From NCBI GenBank assembly GCA_015654535.1, contig JAATGU010000041.1, positions 1-53,790 of the forward strand: 53,790 nucleotides of DNA, read 5' to 3'. Shown in pieces: positions 34,832 to 40,582 of the stretch. A model generated the notes under the pieces. It was not told the origin of the DNA. It made no database searches and worked only from the letters and a program-made list of their open reading frames with translations. Position numbers and translations under genes: made by a program. Source of the DNA: Bacteroidales bacterium. GTDB taxonomy: Bacteria; Bacteroidota; Bacteroidia; Bacteroidales; Bacteroidaceae. How positions within the stretch are numbered: position 1 is the first letter of the stretch; the number at the start of each line of letters is the position of its first letter.

Positions 34832-35665
34832 CTAAAGATTGTTATAATTAGATGTACTATCAGTATATATAGTTACTAATTGTTTGGATTTTAAGTTTTT
34901 TGGTGACGAATAGTAGATGTTTAGCTCTTTTAGCATAGCAGATAAATCGGAAGGAGTAAGCTGCTGTCTGGCATCAGACCATGCCTTATCGGGAAAGCAA
35001 TGAGATTCAATCATTAAGCCATCCATGCCTAAAGAAAGAGCTTCGGAAGATATACCCGCCAATAGTTCGCGTTTTCCGCAAATATGGCTTGGATCACAAA
35101 TAATAGGTAAGCGGGGGAAGTATTTATGCATTTCCATACCTAAGTTGAAATAGGGAGCATTTCGATAGGGAGAAGAATCAATAGCACTGAAACCACGATG
35201 GATCAAAGAAATATCTGTTACGCCTTGATCCATTAAACGCTCAACGGCACCGATCCATAGTTCTTTGTCCGGACAAACCGGATTTTTTATCATTACAGGA
35301 ATAGAACTACCTTTCAACGCGTTAGCTATATCTTGCATCAAGAATGGATTAACAGTAGTGCGCGCTCCGATCCAAAGAACGTTTATACCATACTTTAGGC
35401 AAAGCTCCACTTGTTTTACGTTCCCTACCTCTGTAGCGACTTTCATTCCAAATTCACTTTGTACTTTCTGCAACCATTTTAAACCAATTTCGCCCACGCC
35501 TTCAAATTGGTGTGCCCGTGAACGTGGTTTCCATATTCCTGCTCTAAAAGTTTCAATGCCTGTTTTTTGTAATTCACAGGCAGCGGTCAATACTTGTTTT
35601 TCCGTTTCAGCACTGCAAGGACCTGCTATTATTTTAATTTCTTTTGTACCTTTGTATAAAGACAT
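34832..35665 (-). CDS. DAHP synthase, type I-beta, without chorismate mutase domain
   Basis: Condenses phosphoenolpyruvate and erythrose-4-phosphate at the entry to aromatic biosynthesis. 277 residues; signatures IIAGPCSAET, FRAGIWKPRS, LWIGARTTVNPF, IKNPVCPDKELWIGA, SLIHRGF, CDPSHICGKR and IESHCFPDKAWSDA, which carry the metal ligands Cys, His, Glu and Asp. Bacteroides usually have a bifunctional DAHP synthase with a C-terminal chorismate mutase (about 350 residues). Here the protein stops after a short low-similarity tail, so it is a monofunctional paralogue or a truncated copy. It follows the DUF2023 gene by 57 bp and has its own TATCTTTG box. Confidence 0.87.
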   Translation of the reverse strand: MSLYKGTKEIKIIAGPCSAETEKQVLTAACELQKTGIETFRAGIWKPRSRAHQFEGVGEIGLKWLQKVQSEFGMKVATEVGNVKQVELCLKYGINVLWIGARTTVNPFLMQDIANALKGSSIPVMIKNPVCPDKELWIGAVERLMDQGVTDISLIHRGFSAIDSSPYRNAPYFNLGMEMHKYFPRLPIICDPSHICGKRELLAGISSEALSLGMDGLMIESHCFPDKAWSDARQQLTPSDLSAMLKELNIYYSSPKNLKSKQLVTIYTDSTSNYNNL

Positions 35666-35688
35666 TCTAATTTATTTTTTAGCCAATA

Positions 35689-35696
35689 CAAAGATA
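35689..35696 (-). promoter_or_regulatory. -7 box TATCTTTG upstream of the DAHP synthase gene
   Basis: Minus-strand TAnnTTTG match 23 bp before the start codon, in the gap after DUF2023. No convincing -33 element about 20 bp upstream. Confidence 0.45.
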
Positions 35697-35722
35697 GAGG
35701 TTATATATGAACTGATAAATCC

Positions 35723-36106
35723 CTACACATTGTTATAATGAAGCTTTCTATCAACATATGTAGGTATTCTTTTTCTGCAAAAACGTTCACACTGCTGACA
35801 AATGTCATAGCCCAACATGGCTCCAAGAATAAAATCCTCCTCGGGAGTCAGCTTATTTAAAGGTCGGTTTATAATTAATTTGATAGCGTCCATACATTCC
35901 CGTTTACCAAAGAAAAGATTAATCTTATGATCACTCACTTCTTGCTTCATATAAGGAATGTTCTGATTTTCCAATCTGCGGATAGCAAAGGGTTCATATT
36001 CTTTGCTCATGGTGTAAAGCACCATATTTCTTACTCCTTTTTTATACTCATAGATATGATTGAGAAAAATTCTTAGCTCTCCTGGAATGCTTTGTTCATT
36101 TTCCAT
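35723..36106 (-). CDS. DUF2023-family protein next to flavodoxin
   Basis: A 127-residue soluble protein. The conserved middle LYTMSKEYEPFAIRRLENQNIPY and KINLFFGKRECMDAI, plus the C-terminal cysteine cluster GYDICQQCERFCRKR, match DUF2023, a family that in Bacteroidales is encoded directly behind flavodoxin. Function unknown; the Cys-X2-Cys-X3-Cys cluster suggests metal or redox chemistry. A hairpin separates it from fldA by 64 bp. Confidence 0.85.
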   Translation of the reverse strand: MENEQSIPGELRIFLNHIYEYKKGVRNMVLYTMSKEYEPFAIRRLENQNIPYMKQEVSDHKINLFFGKRECMDAIKLIINRPLNKLTPEEDFILGAMLGYDICQQCERFCRKRIPTYVDRKLHYNNV

Positions 36107-36123
36107 TATAGGATCTATTTTAT

Positions 36124-36159
36124 CCTCTCCACACAGACTTTTATTGTCTGCGAAGAGAG
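36124..36159 (-). other. Intercistronic hairpin between fldA and DUF2023
   Basis: Two-layer stem: CTCTC (36125-36129) with GAGAG (36155-36159), enclosing CAGAC/GTCTG. No T-run follows on the minus strand, so it may protect the fldA message rather than end it. Confidence 0.5.
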
Positions 36160-36170
36160 AATTTGATGAA

Positions 36171-36680
36171 TTAATTTAAACAGGTTTCTTTCAGAAGATC
36201 AATCCAATGAGCTATCCGGTTGTCAGTTTTGTTATCTTCATTGTTCTCATCAATGGCGAGGCCGACAAACTGTCCGTCAACAACAGCCTGTGAACTGCTG
36301 AAGTCATAACCTGAAGTATCGAAAGCCCCGTGGAAAGTGCAGCCCGAATCCTTTAACTCTTTGTAAAGAATCCCCATTGCATCGCAAAAAGTATCACAAT
36401 AAGAAGCAGAATCACCACAGCCAAACAGTGCGACGGCTTTACCGGATAAGTCGGCGTCCTTAAGCACTTTGACGCCATCATACCAATCATCCTGCAATTC
36501 TCCGTCTCCCCAAGTGGAAGAACCAAGCAAAAGAACCTCATAATCGGCAATCATATCTTGAGTTAAACCCGATGCATCGTGAACGTCTCCTTTGGGAACA
36601 TTCAGTTTCTCTGCAATCTTATGCGCTATCGCTTTTGTTGTTCCGGTAGAGGAACCATAAAATACGCCAATCTTTTTCAT
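36171..36680 (-). CDS. fldA: Flavodoxin, long-chain
   Basis: A 169-residue FMN-binding electron carrier. The phosphate-binding loop is FYGSSTGTTKAIA (residues 8-20), the first FMN-contact loop GSSTWGDGELQDDWYD, and the second LFGCGDSASYCDTFCDA. The insertion in the last strand, GAFDTSGYDFSSSQAVVDGQFVG, marks the long-chain type. It provides low-potential electrons to cytoplasmic enzymes and often replaces ferredoxin under iron limitation; here it lies near iron-linked loci. A TATCTTTG box is at 36709-36716 on the minus strand. Confidence 0.93.
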   Translation of the reverse strand: MKKIGVFYGSSTGTTKAIAHKIAEKLNVPKGDVHDASGLTQDMIADYEVLLLGSSTWGDGELQDDWYDGVKVLKDADLSGKAVALFGCGDSASYCDTFCDAMGILYKELKDSGCTFHGAFDTSGYDFSSSQAVVDGQFVGLAIDENNEDNKTDNRIAHWIDLLKETCLN

Positions 36681-36708
36681 ATTCTATACTAATTAATTTA
36701 TGATGATG

Positions 36709-36716
36709 CAAAGATA
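36709..36716 (-). promoter_or_regulatory. -7 box TATCTTTG upstream of fldA
   Basis: Minus-strand TAnnTTTG match 28 bp before the fldA start codon; -33 element unclear. It lies just downstream of the gpmA terminator, as expected for a separate fldA transcript. Confidence 0.55.
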
Positions 36717-36732
36717 AACGGATAGAAGGGCA

Positions 36733-36788
36733 TAAAAAATCCCCATTAGTTGTGAAAAGAGCCCTGCTCTACCATAACTTATGGGGAT
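36733..36788 (-). terminator. Terminator of gpmA
   Basis: Arms ATCCCCATTAGTT (36739-36751) and AACTTATGGGGAT (36776-36788) pair with a single mismatch; an AGAGC/GCTCT stem sits inside. On the minus strand a T-run (plus-strand A-run 36734-36739) follows. Confidence 0.88.
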
Positions 36789-36810
36789 ACAATCTTTAAA
36801 ATAGGTTGCT

Positions 36811-37503
36811 TTATTCTTCCAAATAATAATGATTTATAGGTTTTAAGTCATCACCTAATTCATAAACCTGAGGAATGCCGGTAGGGATCTCCAATTTAAC
36901 CACATCCTCATCACTGATATTATCCAGATATTTAATTAACGCCCGCAAACTGTTGCCATGTGCGGCTACTAAAACAGTTTTTCCATCCAATAAGGAAGGA
37001 GCGATATAATCTTGCCAGAAAGGCAACGCGCGCTTGATGGTCAGTTCCAGTGATTCACCCAATGGGAGCACAGCCGGATCTGTTCCTTTATATTTTGATT
37101 CGTGAGAAGCACAACGTTCGTCAGTTGGTTCCAATAGTGGGGGAGCGATGTTAAAACTTCTACGCCAGATGTGCACTTGTTCATCTCCATATTTTTGGGC
37201 GGTTTCCGCTTTATTCAGTCCCTGCAAAGCGCCATAATGTCGTTCATTCAGTCGCCAGTGATGAAATTCGGGTACCCATAAAAGATCAGCCTCTTCTTCT
37301 AGCAGATGTAGTGTTTTAATAGCTCTTTTTAAGACCGAGGAGTAAGCTACATCAAAGGTTATCCCTGCTTTTTTAATTCGTTTGCCTGCTTCTCTGGCTT
37401 CTTTTTCTCCCTTTTCACTTAAATCCACATCCGCCCATCCGGTGAATCTGTTTTCCTTATTCCAGACGCTTTCACCATGTCTCACCAATATAAGTTTCTT
37501 CAT
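36811..37503 (-). CDS. gpmA: 2,3-bisphosphoglycerate-dependent phosphoglycerate mutase
   Basis: Interconverts 3- and 2-phosphoglycerate in glycolysis. 230 residues; phosphohistidine motif [18 protein letters not shown] (His9), [17 protein letters not shown], and the second histidine in [11 protein letters not shown]. Slightly shorter than E. coli GpmA (250), lacking part of the C-terminal tail. A strong terminator follows; fldA begins after it as a separate unit. Confidence 0.95.
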   Translation of the reverse strand: MKKLILVRHGESVWNKENRFTGWADVDLSEKGEKEAREAGKRIKKAGITFDVAYSSVLKRAIKTLHLLEEEADLLWVPEFHHWRLNERHYGALQGLNKAETAQKYGDEQVHIWRRSFNIAPPLLEPTDERCASHESKYKGTDPAVLPLGESLELTIKRALPFWQDYIAPSLLDGKTVLVAAHGNSLRALIKYLDNISDEDVVKLEIPTGIPQVYELGDDLKPINHYYLEE

Positions 37504-37634
37504 AAATTGTGTTTTTAATCTTATTTTCCATGAATAACGTTTTTATTCATTTTTGGTTTACATCTTAAAAACCATTTATTAAAAAATAACTATAAATAAT
37601 GATAGAAGATTCCTAAAATACCTATATATAGTGA

Positions 37635-37665
37635 TTGTTTGCGCCTTAAATAGGTCGTTACTTTG
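37635..37665 (+). promoter_or_regulatory. Promoter of the first hemerythrin/LuxR pair
   Basis: TTG at 37635-37637, 20 bp, then TTACTTTG at 37658-37665 (one mismatch to TAnnTTTG), 27 bp before the start codon. The 189-bp region between gpmA and this gene contains no ORF I could support. Confidence 0.55.
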
Positions 37666-37692
37666 TGAAACATTTAAAAAGTTATATAAATT

Positions 37693-38397
37693 ATGGATAA
37701 ACAGTTAAAATACAAAGAAACAGACAAGATGAGTGATCTTATCTGCGAAAATTATACGCTGTTGCAAGTGATGAGCCGTTTTGGCCTTTCGTTAGGGTTT
37801 GGTGATAAAACAGTGAAAGAAGTCTGTTTGCTTAACGAAGTGGACTACCACACCTTCCTTGCAGTCGTTAATTTTATCGATGAAGGTTATCTGCGTATGG
37901 AATCCACCTTGGATGAGTTATCCATTCCCTCCCTGATGAACTATCTTCAGCAAGCACATTCCTACTTTCTCGATTTCAATTTACCTGTCATCCGCCGGAA
38001 GTTGATCGATGCGATTGATTGTTCGGAGAATGATGTTTCTTTCCTTATTCTTAAGTTCTACGACGGATATGTAAACGAAGTACGAAAGCACATGGAGTAT
38101 GAAGACAAAATGGTCTTTAAATACGTGGAGTCTTTATTAAAAGGAGAGCAATCCTTAAACTATTCAATCAGCATTTTTGCTAAAAAACACAATCAGATAG
38201 AAGCCAAACTGACAGAACTAAAGAACATTATCATTAAGTATTATCCTTCAAAGCCGAATAACAATTTACTCAACGCTGCCCTGTTTGATATTTATTCTTG
38301 TGAGAAAGATCTTGAATCCCATTGTAAAGTAGAAGATTATATGTTTGTGCCTGCCATACTGAAAATAGAAAAGAACCTAGCGAACAATGAAAACTAA
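37693..38397 (+). CDS. RIC-type hemerythrin-like di-iron protein, copy 1
   Basis: 234 residues. The N-terminal domain (about 13-80) resembles the DUF542/ScdA_N domain of RIC (YtfE) proteins, but the usual Cys-Cys is replaced (GLSLGFGDKTVKEVC). The C-terminal four-helix domain keeps a complete RIC-like ligand set at His89, His133, Glu137, His166, His210 and Glu214; spacings nearly match YtfE (84, 129, 133, 160, 204, 208). RIC proteins repair iron centres under NO or oxidative stress. Here the gene overlaps a LuxR regulator by 11 bp, so a sensory role is inferred. Paralogue of 39811-40500. Confidence 0.85.
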   Translation: MDKQLKYKETDKMSDLICENYTLLQVMSRFGLSLGFGDKTVKEVCLLNEVDYHTFLAVVNFIDEGYLRMESTLDELSIPSLMNYLQQAHSYFLDFNLPVIRRKLIDAIDCSENDVSFLILKFYDGYVNEVRKHMEYEDKMVFKYVESLLKGEQSLNYSISIFAKKHNQIEAKLTELKNIIIKYYPSKPNNNLLNAALFDIYSCEKDLESHCKVEDYMFVPAILKIEKNLANNEN

Positions 38398-39013
38398 CGA
38401 AACGATACAGATTGCCATTGCAGAAAATTCTGTGATCATCCGAAACGGAATTACAGCCACGTTAAAGCGCTTGCCCAATCTAAAAATACAGCCCGTAGAG
38501 GTCGTTTCCATCGAATCTCTTCAAGAATGCATCCGTGTGCATTGCCCGGATATATTGATTATCAATCCCACCTTTGGCGGATATTTTGACCTTGTTAAGT
38601 TTAAGGAAGAGGTACCCGTGAATATGAAATTTGTATCACTCGTCTGTTCCTTTATGGACAAAACTTTACTTTGCAAATATGACGGCGCTCTTTCCATTTA
38701 TGATAACGCGGAAACACTCTATAACATGATTAATCAACTGCAAAACATTCCTCAAAAAGAAGAGAAAACAGAAGAAGAAGGAGAAGAACATGAGATGCTG
38801 AGTGTTCGTGAAAAAGAGGTGATGGTCTGCGTAGTGAAGGGCATGACGAATAAGCAAATCGCTGAATCTCTCTTTCTCTCCATACATACCGTGATTACTC
38901 ACCGCAGAAACATCGCAAAGAAACTACAGATACATAGTCCGGCCGGGCTTACTATTTATGCCATTGTCAATAAACTGGTGGAAATAAGCGAAATAAAGAA
39001 AGCAATGACCTAA
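38387..39013 (+). CDS. LuxR-type regulator with degenerate receiver, copy 1
   Basis: 208 residues. N-terminal receiver-like domain (about 7-115) and C-terminal LuxR/FixJ HTH (about 136-200: LSVREKEVMVCVVKGMTNKQIAESLFLSIHTVITHRRNIAKKL). The residue where the phospho-acceptor Asp should be, after PDILII, is Asn60 (NPT); the acidic pocket is reduced to a single Glu (AENS). Phosphorylation is therefore unlikely. A Glu-rich linker (about 122-133) joins the domains. Translation starts 11 bp inside the hemerythrin gene, so both proteins are made together; I infer a partner-controlled regulator. Confidence 0.87.
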   Translation: MKTNETIQIAIAENSVIIRNGITATLKRLPNLKIQPVEVVSIESLQECIRVHCPDILIINPTFGGYFDLVKFKEEVPVNMKFVSLVCSFMDKTLLCKYDGALSIYDNAETLYNMINQLQNIPQKEEKTEEEGEEHEMLSVREKEVMVCVVKGMTNKQIAESLFLSIHTVITHRRNIAKKLQIHSPAGLTIYAIVNKLVEISEIKKAMT

Positions 39014-39110
39014 AAGACAAACTCTCTCAACGAATCACTTCGGTGAGAGAGTATCATTTTTACTTAAATTGTGGCTACGTAATAATATGACTAATAACTA
39101 ATTAAAATTA
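39013..39110 (-). ncRNA. Candidate small RNA antisense to the tail of LuxR copy 1
   Basis: A complete minus-strand promoter at 39148-39117 reads into a region without an ORF. After about 60 bases comes the 9-bp hairpin at 39021-39052, which on this strand is followed by TTGTCTTTT. The product would be a transcript of about 95 bases. Prediction only; it may instead be a promoter relic. Confidence 0.3.
39021..39064 (+). terminator. Terminator of the first hemerythrin/LuxR pair
   Basis: Perfect 9-bp stem ACTCTCTCA (39021-39029) with TGAGAGAGT (39044-39052), followed by ATCATTTTTA. The reverse strand also shows a T-rich stretch after the stem. Confidence 0.85.
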
Positions 39111-39116
39111 ATAATG

Positions 39117-39148
39117 CAAAGATAAAGGGTTTTCCACCATTGCGCAAT
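39117..39148 (-). promoter_or_regulatory. Orphan minus-strand promoter in convergent spacer
   Basis: ATTG at 39148-39145, 20 bp, then TATCTTTG at 39124-39117. Spacing and boxes are as good as those of the confident promoters here, but it points away from the LuxR copy 2 gene towards the 3' end of copy 1. Confidence 0.5.
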
Positions 39149-39167
39149 CCCACATAAATGGTATTTT

Positions 39168-39207
39168 AATCGGATTATATCCCTACTTATAGGGATATAA
39201 TCCGATT
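39168..39207. repeat. Perfect 18-bp inverted repeat with 4-base loop
   Basis: Left arm 39168-39185 and right arm 39190-39207 are exact complements; the loop is CTTA. The right arm includes two bases of the stop codon of LuxR copy 2. No T-run follows on either strand, so it is not a classical terminator, though a stem this long could still block polymerase or protect a 3' end. Confidence 0.85.
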
Positions 39208-39811
39208 ATTCCATATCAGACTGGTCAATCATGTTATTTAGAAGTGCATAAACTGTCAGTCCGGAGACTGTTTTGATACCCGTTTTCCGGGAAATATTTT
39301 TTCGATGAGAGATAACTGTATGAATGGAAATGCTATGTTGATCGGCTATCTCTTTATTAGTCATTCCCCGTGCCACAGAGGTTAGAATTTCTTGTTCACG
39401 TTCTGACAGTTCATTCCCGTCACTCGGATACAAATTTTCCTGATGATTCTTTATTGCTTGCTTTAATTTATTGCTCACTGAGATGCTATCATCATTGATC
39501 TGGATGGCTCCGTGATATTGCTTCAATACATCACTATCAATGTAACTATAGATGATAGCTATCAGTAAAGCCTCGGGAAGAACAGCAAAAAGAGGCTTTA
39601 CATTCATTCGCTTCGTATAACTGAACAGGGTAGGGTTTACTACTATAATATCAGCTTTGATGGTATTTACCCGTTCAATGAAATGGGTAAAATCCACATA
39701 GCATCCTGTAATCTCAAATTCAGGATGTGAGGTAATAATTTCCTTCAAACCTAACGTCACGATGGTAGAAGGCTCAATGATAACCAGCTTATATTTCTTT
39801 TTGCTTTCCAT
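39206..39811 (-). CDS. LuxR-type regulator with degenerate receiver, copy 2
   Basis: 201 residues, paralogous to the copy 1 regulator. Receiver-like domain about 6-110 with Asn59 in IIVVNPT where a phospho-acceptor Asp is expected; the N-terminal acidic pair is only Glu13 (IIEPS). C-terminal LuxR HTH: LSEREQEILTSVARGMTNKEIADQHSISIHTVISHRKNISRKTGI. The start codon overlaps the stop of the hemerythrin-like gene by one base (TAATG), so translation is coupled. The final stop codon lies at the edge of an 18-bp perfect hairpin. Confidence 0.87.
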   Translation of the reverse strand: MESKKKYKLVIIEPSTIVTLGLKEIITSHPEFEITGCYVDFTHFIERVNTIKADIIVVNPTLFSYTKRMNVKPLFAVLPEALLIAIIYSYIDSDVLKQYHGAIQINDDSISVSNKLKQAIKNHQENLYPSDGNELSEREQEILTSVARGMTNKEIADQHSISIHTVISHRKNISRKTGIKTVSGLTVYALLNNMIDQSDME

Positions 39812-40500
39812 TATTTTGCCCGTTCCAGTTCTAAAACCAGCGAAACAAGAATCTTATCTTCTATCACTGTGTGTTTGCTAAAATCATCTTCCAGCTCAAA
39901 GAGATCAAACAACAAGGCATTCAGTTCATCGGGAATACCTGTGTCGGGAAGATATTTAATGATGATATTCTTCAGATCGTTAATTTTTTCCTCAATGTTG
40001 CTATGATGTTTTTGGAACTGACTGATGCTGTAGGCTTTTTTAAACTCTCCCTTGGAAATGGAAGAAGCATAAGGAAAAACGATGTTTTCCTCGTAATCAA
40101 AATGCTTGAGCACTTCTTTTTGATAATCATCATAGAAACGTTGCAGAATGAGGGCCGGTTTGGTATTCAGCCTGTTCACAATCATTTGCAACTCCTTACT
40201 GATGCCGGGCAAACATTGTTTGCGGTAATAGTAATGGGAGTTCTGCAGATACAGGATTAGTTTCTCAATCGTAAAAGCCTTTAGCTCATCCGTTTGAGGC
40301 AGATAGTCGGTAAAGGTATAGACATTGCACACCAAGAGGAAAAGGGGGGTGGAGATGCCGTACTTGGTACAAACTTCTTCTACACTTTTCTCGCCAAATC
40401 CCAGATGGATGTCGAAACGATTGAGCACGAGTAATAGCTTATAATTGGCCAGCAATAGGTCGGCCAACTTCATTTGCGGGGAAAATATCAGGTGTTTCAT
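39811..40500 (-). CDS. RIC-type hemerythrin-like di-iron protein, copy 2
   Basis: 229 residues, clearly related to copy 1. Ligands fall at exactly the same residue numbers: His89, His133, Glu137, His166, His210 and Glu214. The N-terminal ScdA_N-like domain again lacks the Cys-Cys pair (FDIHLGFGEKSVEEVC). Both copies keep LKNIIIKY before the last helix. Overlaps the regulator by one base. Divergent from the large sensor-kinase-like gene at 40583, with a palindrome at 40511-40525 between them. Expected to bind a di-iron centre that reacts with O2, NO or peroxide; this is inferred from the family. Confidence 0.85.
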   Translation of the reverse strand: MKHLIFSPQMKLADLLLANYKLLLVLNRFDIHLGFGEKSVEEVCTKYGISTPLFLLVCNVYTFTDYLPQTDELKAFTIEKLILYLQNSHYYYRKQCLPGISKELQMIVNRLNTKPALILQRFYDDYQKEVLKHFDYEENIVFPYASSISKGEFKKAYSISQFQKHHSNIEEKINDLKNIIIKYLPDTGIPDELNALLFDLFELEDDFSKHTVIEDKILVSLVLELERAK

Positions 40501-40510
40501 AACATTTAAC

Positions 40511-40525
40511 TTGCATTTAATGCAA
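40511..40525. promoter_or_regulatory. 15-bp palindrome between hemerythrin copy 2 and the tandem kinase gene
   Basis: TTGCATTTAATGCAA: 7-bp arms around one base. It overlaps the near-consensus minus-strand -7 box GATATTTG (40530-40523), a position suitable for an operator controlling the hemerythrin copy 2 gene. Confidence 0.5.
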
Positions 40526-40555
40526 ATATCGGCTAAATATTACTTTAAAACTAAT

Positions 40556-40563
40556 TATATTTG
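40556..40563 (+). promoter_or_regulatory. -7 box TATATTTG of the tandem kinase gene
   Basis: TAnnTTTG match ending 19 bp before the ATG at 40583. No clear -33 element at the expected distance. Confidence 0.5.
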
Positions 40564-40582
40564 TCAAAAATAGGATCGTTGA

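Noticed and set aside
39168..39207. 18-bp hairpin as the end of an insertion sequence
   Set aside because: There is no transposase gene, no target duplication and no second copy in this window.
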